44,859 bases of DNA from a virus, in IMG/VR virus record IMGVR_UViG_3300031841_003346, positions 1-44,859 of that record. One strand, given 5' to 3'. Under the pieces are notes generated by a model that did no database searches, was not told the DNA's origin, and worked only from the letters and a program-made list of their open reading frames with translations. The number at the start of each line of letters is the position of its first letter. Position 1 is the first letter of the stretch. Below, in pieces: positions 28,792-37,177 of the stretch. A program made the translations under genes and the position numbers.

Positions 28792-30078
28792 ATGGCTTTA
28801 CAAATAAGACGTGGTACCGATGCCCAACGTTTAACAATTACACCTGCAGAAGGTGAATTAATCTACACCACTGACACAAAATTACTATATGTAGGCGACG
28901 GTTCGACCGCAGGCGGTACAAAAGCTGATACTGGTATTAACGATCTTTTAGAAGACACAACACCACAACTAGGCGGAAACTTAGATTTAAACAGTCAAGA
29001 TATAACCGGTGTTGGTAACATTAACAACAGCGGTAATATAACAGCATCAGGTGTAGTATCAGCAGCCAGTGGTAACTTTACAAACGGCACATTTGGTTTA
29101 GCTACTGGTAACTTTAAAGGTACTTTTGCAGCTGATGATAGTGTAATATTAATAGACGGTGTAAGTGGAAAAGTTAATTTAGCACCAAATGCAATAAATG
29201 ACATAGGCAATGTGGCTGCTCCTAATCCGTCAAATGGGGATGTGCTTGTATATAACACTAGTTCTGGCAATTGGGAAAGTGGCACTGCAAATGTTACAGG
29301 AAATTTGGTAGGATCTGTTTTTGCCGACGATAGTAAACTAATGATCGACGGTATAAGTGGTATTGCTTACGGACCATTTATAGGCGATCTTAATGGTTCT
29401 GTTTTTGGCGACCAAAGCACACAAATAGTCGACGGACAAAGTGGTAATATCCTTCCAGCCGCAATAATAGCTGTAGGTAATACACTAGATATTAATCCAC
29501 AAAGTACTGGCACAAACGAAATAATCTTAAATTCCACTGACGAACTTGGTATTTTAAGATTTAAAAGAACGCAAGCGGGTGATTTAGAAGGCAATACTAC
29601 AATTAGATATGGTAGTATTTTCTTTGAAAGAAACGACGACAATGGAACAAGAATTGTCAACCAAATTACTGGTAAGGAAGATGCCCTTTATTTTATTAAC
29701 AATCCAGACGGTGATTTTGAAGCACTTAGAGAAGAAACTTATCTTGCATGGATTGGAAATAAATTAGGTGTTGGCACATATGCACCTAGAGAGCACTTAG
29801 ATGTAAGAGGAAGTGCTATCATCGAAAGTGACCTAAAAGCTGCTGCAATTACTGGTGACTTAAAAGCTGACGATTCAACTGTAATTGTAGATGCTACAAC
29901 GCAAGGCGGTTCATTTACTACACTTGCTTCTAGTACTTCATTACAACTAGCAACTTATGCAGATGCTACTGCTAGAGATGCAGGAATAACTTCGCCTGCT
30001 AACGGAATGCTATGTTATCTAACAGGCACACATAAATTCCAAGGTTATGCTAACGGTGCATGGGTAGACTTGAACTAA
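28792..30078 (+). CDS. Tail fibre-like structural protein with internal repeats
   Basis: 428 residues. LQIRRGTDAQRLTITPAEGE and LIYTTDTKLLYVGDG form the small N-terminal domain common in phage fibres and tropism-determinant-like proteins. Then come Asn/Gly/Ser-rich strands with four copies of an F-x-x-D-x-S-x-x-[IL]-[IV]-D repeat (see 29119-29895). The C-terminus PANGMLCYLTGTHKFQGYAN with GAWVDLN is a compact fibre tip domain I know from marine phages. It should contact the host surface or connect to adhesins. AGGAG precedes the ATG and a late promoter drives it. Its stop overlaps the end of the convergent gene. Confidence 0.8.
   Translation: MALQIRRGTDAQRLTITPAEGELIYTTDTKLLYVGDGSTAGGTKADTGINDLLEDTTPQLGGNLDLNSQDITGVGNINNSGNITASGVVSAASGNFTNGTFGLATGNFKGTFAADDSVILIDGVSGKVNLAPNAINDIGNVAAPNPSNGDVLVYNTSSGNWESGTANVTGNLVGSVFADDSKLMIDGISGIAYGPFIGDLNGSVFGDQSTQIVDGQSGNILPAAIIAVGNTLDINPQSTGTNEIILNSTDELGILRFKRTQAGDLEGNTTIRYGSIFFERNDDNGTRIVNQITGKEDALYFINNPDGDFEALREETYLAWIGNKLGVGTYAPREHLDVRGSAIIESDLKAAAITGDLKADDSTVIVDATTQGGSFTTLASSTSLQLATYADATARDAGITSPANGMLCYLTGTHKFQGYANGAWVDLN
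29119..29895 (+). repeat. Four copies of a ~17-residue fibre repeat
   Basis: Within the fibre gene the encoded units are GTFAADDSVILIDGVSGK (29119 onward), GSVFADDSKLMIDGISG (29311), GSVFGDQSTQIVDGQSG (29395) and the more distant GDLKADDSTVIVDATTQG (29851). Consensus: G-[TSD]-[FVL]-x-[AG]-D-[DQ]-S-x-x-[IL]-[IV]-D. Probably repeating beta-strand turns in a trimeric shaft. Confidence 0.7.
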
Positions 30079-30087
30079 GATCTACCC
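30062..30087. terminator. Hairpin at the convergent gene junction
   Basis: GGGTAGA (30062-30068) and TCTACCC (30081-30087) can pair around a 12-base loop that contains both overlapping stop codons (TAA plus strand, TAG minus strand). The position suits a two-way terminator, but no T-tract follows on either strand, so it may be factor-dependent or only structural. Confidence 0.45.
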
Positions 30088-30773
30088 TTAAAAACGAAAC
30101 ATTGATTTATTTTGTTTACTTTATCATAAGTTTTTAGCCATCCTTCTTTATAGCAAGTAGGCCCTTTTACATACAATATGCCATTTTCTATCTTAGTATC
30201 ACAATACACTTGATCGCCTAAAATTATCGAACTTTTTAACATTTTTTGGTAGTGATCAACTTTGTCTATGCTTTCAAATACAGTATTAATTGTTATAGGA
30301 CCCACTTCACTCATGCCCCAGTTAGGCTGCACTGTTGCTCCTTTTTTAACAAATTCTCTTATCATTTCCCACGAAACTATATCACTGCCGCCTAATATCC
30401 ATTTTCCTTTCAAGCAACAATCTTGAAATCCTTTGGTCATCATTAGTGCATGCATATGCGCTGGAGTTAAAAAAGTATGTGTATAATCTTTAAAATCTTT
30501 TAAAAAACTAAAAGCATTAAAATTTTGAATTTTTAACTCTGCTCCAAGCACATGCGCTGGCAAACTTTGTGTAAGTAAACCACCAGCATGTGTCATACGT
30601 GTTACTGTTAGTACTTTACTGTTTTTTGAAAGCTTTTGTGCCTCTATAGCAACGGCAACTGATTCTTTTAAATTTTTCGATGTTCGAAATATTTTTTTTG
30701 GAGGTCCTGTTGTTCCGCTAGATGTTATAGAAACTCCATTTTTGTAAATTTCATCAAAATCAATAATAGGCAT
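30075..30773 (-). CDS. Truncated adenylate-forming enzyme (ANL/AMP-binding superfamily)
   Basis: 232 residues against 450-550 for complete family members. SSGTTGPPKK (18-27) is the ATP phosphate-binding motif. QPNWGMSEVGPI (149-160) is the adenine-binding [YF]-G-x-[TS]-E region, and EGWLKTYD (210-217) corresponds to G-W-x-x-T-G-D with Asp217 for the ribose. The large N-terminal part and C-terminal lid domain with its catalytic lysine are missing. It resembles a minimal MenE-like or NRPS-like adenylation core. It overlaps the aminotransferase gene by 14 bases, suggesting joint action on a carboxylic or amino acid, possibly with the ACP at 5712. Confidence 0.8.
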   Translation of the reverse strand: MPIIDFDEIYKNGVSITSSGTTGPPKKIFRTSKNLKESVAVAIEAQKLSKNSKVLTVTRMTHAGGLLTQSLPAHVLGAELKIQNFNAFSFLKDFKDYTHTFLTPAHMHALMMTKGFQDCCLKGKWILGGSDIVSWEMIREFVKKGATVQPNWGMSEVGPITINTVFESIDKVDHYQKMLKSSIILGDQVYCDTKIENGILYVKGPTCYKEGWLKTYDKVNKINQCFVFKGRS

Positions 30774-31584
30774 TATAGTGTGCTTGAAGTTGTTTTACAA
30801 CAACATTATTCTCATTATATTCTTTGTGGTCTACTTTTGCAACTTCGGTTATTCCGCCACTAGTACTACAAATAAAAACTGTATCAGCATTATACAACTC
30901 TATCGGCGTTATAGGCTTCCTAGTAAACTGTATTTGTAAGTCCCTGCAAATATCTTCAACAACTTCTATTGTAACACTGCCTAGAACATTTTCGCTTGGT
31001 GTATAAACCTGTTTATTTTTTACAATACACACGCCAAATCCTGGTCCTTCTGTAACAAAACCATTATAATCTAATACTAATGCACTTGTAAGATTTTGAG
31101 CATCTGCATATTTTTGTGCTTTAGTTAATTCAATCCAGCCAAAATTCTTATATTTTTGGGGATAAGATTTATCAGATACACGTCTATTGTTATAATCTAA
31201 AGTAAGCGAAACTTTATCATTTGATATATTGTAATAAGGCTTTACATACACTACCTGATGTTCAATTGCAGTCATATCTCTTGGACTTCCACTAGGCGGA
31301 GTCCCTCGCCAGTTACAAACCCAAACAAATGCATCGTCTAAATTATTTTTTTCTAGCAAATCTTTTGCAATTGTATCTATATTTGGAATAGGCGTAAATC
31401 CAAAATATTTACAACTATCTGTGTATCTATTTAAATGTTTTTGATAAAATAGTATATTTTGATTTTTTGTTTTCATCACATCGTAGGTTGCATCGCTATG
31501 AATAAATCCAAAATCTAATATACTGACACTAACATCTGCTATACTCTTAAAATTATTATTGTGCCAACAAATTAAATTATTCAT
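30760..31584 (-). CDS. Class IV PLP-dependent aminotransferase (BCAT/D-amino-acid transaminase-like)
   Basis: 274 residues, starting at the ATG at 31584 (a TTG at 31587 precedes it). SILDFGFIHSDATYDVM near the N-terminus is the class IV D-x-G-x-x-x-[GS]-[DE] segment. YKNFGWIELTKAQKYADAQN with Lys before N-F-G-W resembles the PLP-lysine region of IlvE. ALVLDYNGFVTEGPGFGVCI matches the G-x-[LV]-x-E-G segment, with Gly in place of the usual Asn, and STSGGITEVAKVD is the phosphate-binding end. It would swap amino groups between an amino acid and a keto acid, or act as a lyase. Substrate unknown. Confidence 0.85.
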   Translation of the reverse strand: MNNLICWHNNNFKSIADVSVSILDFGFIHSDATYDVMKTKNQNILFYQKHLNRYTDSCKYFGFTPIPNIDTIAKDLLEKNNLDDAFVWVCNWRGTPPSGSPRDMTAIEHQVVYVKPYYNISNDKVSLTLDYNNRRVSDKSYPQKYKNFGWIELTKAQKYADAQNLTSALVLDYNGFVTEGPGFGVCIVKNKQVYTPSENVLGSVTIEVVEDICRDLQIQFTRKPITPIELYNADTVFICSTSGGITEVAKVDHKEYNENNVVVKQLQAHYNAYY

Positions 31585-31840
31585 CAAAATGTACTTTCTT
31601 TAACTGCGGATCATCTGGTAATTTTTCTTTTAGTTTTTTAAGCCTAGCAATACGCCACTCGAGTAATTTAAAATCTAAAGCCCATGGGAATATAGCATGT
31701 AATAAGCTACCTAAACAAACAAGCAACAAAAAGAAAAATTCATCAATAGCTAGTCTAAAATGCCAAAAATAACCAGCTGATGGTTTATTTGCTTTTTCTT
31801 TGGCTTCTTTTAAATGATTCCAATTAATCCACGTACTCAT
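31577..31840 (-). CDS. Small membrane protein (DUF6356-like)
   Basis: 87 residues. PSAGYFWHFRLAIDEFFFLL continuing LVCLGSLLHAIFPWALDF has one or two membrane segments (about 30-55) and the pattern G-Y-x-x-H-x-x-x-A and [IL]-H-A-x-[FL]-P-[FW] that I associate with the uncharacterised DUF6356 family. A basic and acidic cytoplasmic tail (ARLKKLKEKLPDDPQLKKVH) follows. It overlaps its neighbours on both sides. Function unknown. Confidence 0.6.
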   Translation of the reverse strand: MSTWINWNHLKEAKEKANKPSAGYFWHFRLAIDEFFFLLLVCLGSLLHAIFPWALDFKLLEWRIARLKKLKEKLPDDPQLKKVHFDE

Positions 31841-32387
31841 TTGTTATTAAACTCCGACGTTTTAAATACTCATCTATATTTAGTTGCCATAAAGTTTGCT
31901 TTGTAAAAAACAGTTCTCTAGTACCACAATCTTTAAGAATACCCTGTTTTGCTAACAAGCCCATAAGTCTGTGATTGCGTGCAGCTTTTCCGTTTGAATG
32001 CTCATTATCTACATTAGTTGTTAGGTAAAGTTCATCTGACTGACAGTAGTCGATCATTTTAGGAATAAATTCACGTTGTGTGATACTATTCCAATCGCCC
32101 TTACTTAATCCTTTAAAATTATCAGTAAAAGGTAATTCGCATCCCCTAAAAAGAATACGCCAAGCTGATTTAGAGACTTCGGGCAACGGATGACATCCGC
32201 CTACAGCAATAATTTTTGCTCCTTTTAATGCACAATAATATTCTCCGTAAGACTTGCACCATTCTAATTTCATAGCTTCAAAACTAGAGTTATTTGTATA
32301 TCCTAGTTTTTCGCACTCTTTACAAAAATCTGCAAGCGCCCTTAGATGATAAGTTTTTATAGGAGTAACTTTAATTTTTTCTATCAC
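31824..32387 (-). CDS. Possible GNAT-type acetyltransferase, GTG start
   Basis: 187 residues starting at GTG 32387 with AGGA upstream. LRALADFCKECEKLGYTNNS and AMKLEWCKSYGEYYCALKGA with KIIAVGGCHPLPE look like the first half of a GNAT fold (x-x-G-x-x-x-V-G). LYLTTNVDNEHSNGKAARNH followed by RLMGLLAKQGIL resembles the late helix region, where N-x-x-[NS]-x-x-x-x-x-x-x-L-x-x-x-G occurs. The acetyl-CoA signature is weak, so I rank this as tentative. It fits in the cassette as an amine-acylating enzyme. Confidence 0.45.
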   Translation of the reverse strand: MIEKIKVTPIKTYHLRALADFCKECEKLGYTNNSSFEAMKLEWCKSYGEYYCALKGAKIIAVGGCHPLPEVSKSAWRILFRGCELPFTDNFKGLSKGDWNSITQREFIPKMIDYCQSDELYLTTNVDNEHSNGKAARNHRLMGLLAKQGILKDCGTRELFFTKQTLWQLNIDEYLKRRSLITNEYVD

Positions 32388-32388
32388 T

Positions 32389-32955
32389 TTATCCTAAAGA
32401 TACAACTAGATGATATCTTTCTTCCCTACTAGAATTTATTGCTGTATGATACTTCGTAGTATCAGTCCACACCCATTCATGTTTTTTCAAATGAACTGTT
32501 TCATTTTCTATGATCATTAAGCACCCTTCTTGTGTTTTTAAAGGATAGTGTATTCTTGGATGTGTATCTTTATGCCAAGATAAGCATGTTTTAGGTTTTA
32601 AATTCATTACTCTTACCCTGCCTATATTGTATAGTCTTTTCACTTTGCTAAAGACATCATCAAACCCTGTACCTTTAAATTGATTACATAAAACAGAAAA
32701 ATCGCTTTCTTTAAATTTTTCTTGCCTTTCTGGTACTATAATTTTTCCACTTTCGTCTTTATAGTTGTTATCCCAGTCGTAATGTAAACTGCCCCTACCG
32801 AGATGAATATCGTCTTCGTATCCAGGCACGGTGTTTATACATATTTGATCTTTGTTTAAAGGATGCCATTTAATAGCTCCTGAATCAATAAGATTTACAA
32901 ATTCACTCCATAAATCATAACATGGTAAATTATTTAAAACTTCAAAATTAGACAT
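32389..32955 (-). CDS. Aspartyl/asparaginyl beta-hydroxylase-like oxygenase
   Basis: 188 residues. RVRVMNLKPKTCLSWHKD gives H128 and D130 of the HxD iron site. RIHYPLKTQEGCLMIIEN with the following strand, DTTKYHTAIN (H170) and REERYHLVVSLG (2-oxoglutarate-binding Arg region) complete the double-stranded beta-helix core in the order expected for the Asp/Asn beta-hydroxylase family. It would hydroxylate a peptide side chain or small molecule using Fe(II) and 2-oxoglutarate. It has its own ATG and starts seven bases inside the upstream gene. Confidence 0.8.
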   Translation of the reverse strand: MSNFEVLNNLPCYDLWSEFVNLIDSGAIKWHPLNKDQICINTVPGYEDDIHLGRGSLHYDWDNNYKDESGKIIVPERQEKFKESDFSVLCNQFKGTGFDDVFSKVKRLYNIGRVRVMNLKPKTCLSWHKDTHPRIHYPLKTQEGCLMIIENETVHLKKHEWVWTDTTKYHTAINSSREERYHLVVSLG

Positions 32956-33697
32956 TGTATGTGCTTTCTATAATATTTATTGCGTTGAAAATGTCTATGC
33001 TAGTAGTAATTGATAATTGTAAAAAACTATCAGAAGTACAAACTTTGTCATATACTAAATTAGTGTTTACAGCATATAGCCTGTGTGGCTCGATATTTAC
33101 TTGTTCTACAAGATCAAAATTATCTTCGTATCTAATAGTTAAATTTTGCGGTTTATCAAATGCCCAAAATTGTATAAAAGTTGTAGGCATAACCATGTCT
33201 GTTCGAGGCGTTTCATTTGCGCCTACTTCCCAACGCTTAATGCTACTTCTAAGCATGTGTTGTTTAAAATTATTTAAAACACTAAAAACAGGATCATCTA
33301 ATACTTCGGTAGGAATTAAAAAATCATTTTCTAATGTAATATAATAATTTACAGCTCGATTTATGTCTTCCAAGTTACCAATAGAAACATCGTCTAAATC
33401 TAATTGTCCTGTTTTATTAACTAATGGTAATGCATATTGATTTTCATATATTTGCTTAGTTTCTTCATTTTTCCAAGATACAAAATACTTGTTAAATTTT
33501 TTACAGCAGTTATCAAAAAGATCTGCATCTAGTTTAATGTCTGTAGGATTCATAAAACTAGGCAACTTTTTTTCAAATGCATCTTGATCTAAGGATCGAA
33601 GCATCCTAAATTTATTGAAAACAGGCCTTGGATCACTATTGACTTTTTCTTGTTGATTTTGCAGCCATAACTTTGCTTTTAATATCTCATCAAGCAT
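32948..33697 (-). CDS. Hypothetical protein, possible cupin/oxygenase-like fold
   Basis: 249 residues from the ATG at 33697 (AGAGAAAG upstream, eight-base overlap with the radical SAM gene). The C-terminal third, FIQFWAFDKPQNLTIRYEDN and EPHRLYAVNTNLVYDKVCTS then DSFLQLSITT, reads like the last strands of a cupin or oxygenase barrel, but the H-x-D pair is not found. No other motif is recognised. It lies between a radical SAM gene and a hydroxylase gene and may bind the same substrate. Confidence 0.45.
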   Translation of the reverse strand: MLDEILKAKLWLQNQQEKVNSDPRPVFNKFRMLRSLDQDAFEKKLPSFMNPTDIKLDADLFDNCCKKFNKYFVSWKNEETKQIYENQYALPLVNKTGQLDLDDVSIGNLEDINRAVNYYITLENDFLIPTEVLDDPVFSVLNNFKQHMLRSSIKRWEVGANETPRTDMVMPTTFIQFWAFDKPQNLTIRYEDNFDLVEQVNIEPHRLYAVNTNLVYDKVCTSDSFLQLSITTSIDIFNAINIIESTYNV

Positions 33698-34808
33698 TAA
33701 ACTTTCTCTTAGGTATTTTACTATCAGCACTACTTACACAACTGTTTGTAATGCAAGGTTGTGGTTTATCGAATAATTTAAACCCAGTTTCTATGTTTCC
33801 TAAAGGAGCATCATGGCAACTATAGCTACGCTTAATTGATCCGTCAGGTTCTCGTATGATTATACCTTGATATCCAGCATTGCAACTCCATCCATTAAAG
33901 TTATTAAAGTTAAATGCGTTGAATCGCTCTGCTTGATCCATATACCATTTTTTACCTTTACTATCAGTAAATTCAACTTGCATATGCCAAGGTACACTTT
34001 TGTCGTTTTGCCCTATTACATATTCAGGTAGTTCAAAACTTGGTTTTGGTCTATTAGCCCATGTGCGTTTTACTTCAGTGTACGCCATCTGTGGCATTCC
34101 GTTGTATAAACGTTGTTTCATATCATCAGTATACCCGTCTACTACACGGCTAGCTGTGGGATCGCTTTGTGGCTTTAGTGTTACATTTATACCTTGTTCA
34201 TGAAAGAACAACGCATTGTCCCAGTCTTTCTCAAACCACTCTGGCACCATTACCATGTTGATGGTTACTTGTACATCATGCTCTTGACACAGTATAAGCT
34301 TGTCAGCAAAGTCCTGCATCTTCTCACGAGTGTTTAGGTGCTCTGTGTGTAGGCTAGCAGTGATACTAGCACGGTGGAACGGCTTTGCGTATTCTACATA
34401 CGTCTCAAACCACTTCTTGGGTCGAGAGCAGTTTGATGTCATATGAATACTAGTGTAATTGGTGTTATCAACGTCGTCAGCGAGATATTTAAGTATGTCA
34501 AGATAACCGGGATGAAAAGTAGGCTCGCCCCCACTAAGGCTGAAATGAAAGCTATTAAATCCATTGCCTCGGGCTTGTCGTTTGATTTCATCTATTGTCC
34601 TCAAACATAGTTCGGTTGGCCTGTGATCTTTTTTATCACTACGGGCATAGGGCCAGCAGTAGCTACAACGATAGTTACAGAAGCGTCCTAATAGCCAGCT
34701 TACTGTAAACAAGTCTCTGTATAATAAAGTACGCTGCCCTACTTGTACAATATCGTCAAATGGTATTTTTGTAAAGTCATAGTCTGACCATGTAAGGTCG
34801 TCCGTCAT
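33690..34808 (-). CDS. Radical SAM protein with SPASM-like C-terminus
   Basis: 372 residues. FCNYRCSYCW carries the Cx3Cx2C motif (C44, C48, C51) and SLSGGEP the SAM-binding GGE motif. A C-terminal cysteine set (GWSCNAG, YSCHDAP, QPCITNSC) would bind an auxiliary iron-sulfur cluster. NDKSVPWHMQVEFTDSKGKK is a strand region between the two parts. Its radical SAM core differs from the other six in this cassette. Such enzymes act on peptides or small molecules; the target here is unknown. ATGA overlap with the gene upstream implies a shared operon. Confidence 0.85.
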   Translation of the reverse strand: MTDDLTWSDYDFTKIPFDDIVQVGQRTLLYRDLFTVSWLLGRFCNYRCSYCWPYARSDKKDHRPTELCLRTIDEIKRQARGNGFNSFHFSLSGGEPTFHPGYLDILKYLADDVDNTNYTSIHMTSNCSRPKKWFETYVEYAKPFHRASITASLHTEHLNTREKMQDFADKLILCQEHDVQVTINMVMVPEWFEKDWDNALFFHEQGINVTLKPQSDPTASRVVDGYTDDMKQRLYNGMPQMAYTEVKRTWANRPKPSFELPEYVIGQNDKSVPWHMQVEFTDSKGKKWYMDQAERFNAFNFNNFNGWSCNAGYQGIIIREPDGSIKRSYSCHDAPLGNIETGFKLFDKPQPCITNSCVSSADSKIPKRKFNA

Positions 34809-36034
34809 TTAAATATTTTTCCAAAATAATCTAAATAATCTTTTTTGTACGTTTTAGAAAAGTACGCAAGATCATCATAAAGTAATTTATTACTAGCTAT
34901 ACTGTACTTATGATTATCAAGGGCTGTAAAAATATTTTGCCAACCAGATATACTGTAGCTGTCTTGTGAAGGAATACTAGAAATTTGATCATTTATTTTT
35001 TGTTTTACTGAATGTATTAACTCAGTAGGAACACTATTTAAAATCATCGATTGTGGTTCATAAATTATATTAGGCAGAATACGCATGTCATTATCATCTT
35101 CACAAAGAGATATATACCACGCAATTAACTCATCTATTTCTGTAATATTCAATGCATGAATTACAGGCACTAGACTTATCTGAATGTTGCCTTTTTGTTT
35201 TTTAAAATCTATTAACTTTCGAAGGTTAGTTTCGATCAAACTCCAATCAGAACCAAACCGCAAATAGTCATTTGTTCGACCAGCAGCGTCTATACTTAAA
35301 CCTAAATTAACGTGTTTAAATTCGCTTAACAACTCTAGTTGTTCGTCTGATATCATGCTTACATTTGTAGAACACCAAAAATTAATATTCTTTGCATGAC
35401 CTTTATCGACAACAGATTTAATATACTTCCATAGATTTTTTATGATAAAAGGTTCGCCGCCAGTTACATAAAGACGATTTAGTTTATGATCTATCTCGCT
35501 TAAACTTTGCCATAATTTTTCATTTTGATCTATATTACTTCTGTTGTTATACAAATGTCCTGCAAATCTATCTGGTCTATCTATTTCGTTTTTTACTGTA
35601 ATAGAGTGTAGTAAACTAGACCAAACAGGACTACACATAATACATGCGTAATTACATGTGTTAGAAACTTGCAAATTATAATAAGACGGTTGTATGCTTT
35701 TGCCTAATTCCCAATTTTCAAAAGTATTAACAAAATCTTCTCTAACAAATTCGTAGTCCATTAGTCTTTTACTAGAGTAACCTTGTTCTTCTTTTTCCCA
35801 ACACTGTTTGCATTGGGGTATTTTCTCACCTGCTAGTAATCTTTGTCTACTTTGATTATATACATCGCTGTTAAAAATTTCTTCTACGCTATGCTTGCTT
35901 GCATTAAGACCTATTGATTCTGCTTCGCAACAAAATTTAATATCACCGTTTGTTTCCATACTAAAGTGCTGCCATAAGTGTGGACAAAAATTTTCATAAT
36001 TTTTGACTTTGTTGTGATATTTGCTTAGATCCAT
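34805..36034 (-). CDS. Radical SAM protein with N-terminal twitch/SPASM-type Cys domain (series B)
   Basis: 409 residues with the unusual order auxiliary-cysteine domain first. FCPHLWQH (C17), IKFCCEAES (C35, C36) and IPQCKQCWEKEEQGYSSKR (C75, C78) precede the SAM-cluster motif CNYACIMC (C127, C131, C134) and the VTGGEPF motif. Later segments (LSIDAAGRTNDYLRFGSDW, SLVPVIHALN) share the pattern of the gene at 42395. Two [4Fe-4S] clusters are likely. It belongs to one of two paralogous series in the cassette. Function not known. Confidence 0.85.
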   Translation of the reverse strand: MDLSKYHNKVKNYENFCPHLWQHFSMETNGDIKFCCEAESIGLNASKHSVEEIFNSDVYNQSRQRLLAGEKIPQCKQCWEKEEQGYSSKRLMDYEFVREDFVNTFENWELGKSIQPSYYNLQVSNTCNYACIMCSPVWSSLLHSITVKNEIDRPDRFAGHLYNNRSNIDQNEKLWQSLSEIDHKLNRLYVTGGEPFIIKNLWKYIKSVVDKGHAKNINFWCSTNVSMISDEQLELLSEFKHVNLGLSIDAAGRTNDYLRFGSDWSLIETNLRKLIDFKKQKGNIQISLVPVIHALNITEIDELIAWYISLCEDDNDMRILPNIIYEPQSMILNSVPTELIHSVKQKINDQISSIPSQDSYSISGWQNIFTALDNHKYSIASNKLLYDDLAYFSKTYKKDYLDYFGKIFK

Positions 36035-37177
36035 TTAGTTTTTCTCTACATAAATTAGATCTTTTGTTGCATAAAACTCTTTATTTTCAACAAGCTGACC
36101 GCAGTCTTCAGAACATGCATAACAGAAATCTCCTTTTTTATGACTTTCATACACTTCGCTCCACCAACCATTTTCCATTATTTCTTCAATGTCATATTTG
36201 TGTAAACTGTTAGTATTTCTTGCGTCGTGATCTGTTTCCCAATGCTGCGAATAACAATAATCTTGATCACTGCGATTTTTGCTAGGCAAGTTAAATCCTA
36301 ATTTATTACATGGCCATATTGTTCCTTCACTAAACACAAAAACATTGTGTCTATCTTGACTACTACACTTTACAAACTTTCCGGTGGTTAAGTCGTAATT
36401 ATCAAACGGAATTGACTCAGGGTAGGTATACGCAGGCAAACTGCCTAACGGTTTTGTGGTAGGATACTCAGGCACTTCTGTTGACTCGCTGTTGTCTTTA
36501 GAAATAAAATGTCTATATTCATCAGGCAAATCTTCAGCTTTGTAATCAGCATTTCTAAAACTTAACACTTTTCTAAAATATGCAAAACCTTCTGCTTTAG
36601 ATCTAGCTTTTGCTTCTTCCACGTCTTGAAAATTATGGGGAAATATAATGTACTGCCAATGACTGTTACCGCCTGCTTGATTAAATGCTCTAAAGTTCTC
36701 TTCTAATCTTTGCCATCTTACACCAACTCTATAAATTTCATTTGTAGCTTCTAATCCGTCTATGCCCCAAATTACTTCATGATAGTATGCTTTTTTCAAA
36801 GAGTGTGCAAGTCTTGTCCAGTAGTCTGCTGTTTTTAGTCCACCGTTTGTGTGAACATATATACTAAGTTGCGGAAACTCTTCAATAAAGTAATCAATCA
36901 TTGGTATAAAGTTAGGGTGTGTCAACGCATCACCAAAACAACCGCAAAACGAAATATTTTGTAAACTAGGTGTTTTATTTTGATTAAAGTTACGTTTAAT
37001 CAAGTCTAATGGCAAGAAATGCGTATCTATCCATCCTAGTGGCAAATATCTATTCTCGCCAGTTGAATCGTCTATTTCCATGGGATCTGATCTAGGACAT
37101 TCAGGGCACGCTGCGTTACAATAATTGCTTATCTCAAAATGAATATCGCGAATTTGGTTTGGTTTAAAATACCACAT
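36035..37177 (-). CDS. Radical SAM/SPASM protein (series A)
   Basis: 380 residues. The N-terminus HFEISNYCNAACPECPR has C20, C24, C27. SFCGCFGDALTHP replaces the usual GGEP region with G-C-F-G-D, and GIDGLEATNEIYRVGVRWQR followed by LEENFRAFNQAGG is shared with the genes at 37177 and 43814. The C-terminal GTIWPCNKLGF and DFCYACSEDCG hold auxiliary-cluster cysteines. The start shares one base with the upstream stop. Substrate unknown. Confidence 0.85.
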   Translation of the reverse strand: MWYFKPNQIRDIHFEISNYCNAACPECPRSDPMEIDDSTGENRYLPLGWIDTHFLPLDLIKRNFNQNKTPSLQNISFCGCFGDALTHPNFIPMIDYFIEEFPQLSIYVHTNGGLKTADYWTRLAHSLKKAYYHEVIWGIDGLEATNEIYRVGVRWQRLEENFRAFNQAGGNSHWQYIIFPHNFQDVEEAKARSKAEGFAYFRKVLSFRNADYKAEDLPDEYRHFISKDNSESTEVPEYPTTKPLGSLPAYTYPESIPFDNYDLTTGKFVKCSSQDRHNVFVFSEGTIWPCNKLGFNLPSKNRSDQDYCYSQHWETDHDARNTNSLHKYDIEEIMENGWWSEVYESHKKGDFCYACSEDCGQLVENKEFYATKDLIYVEKN

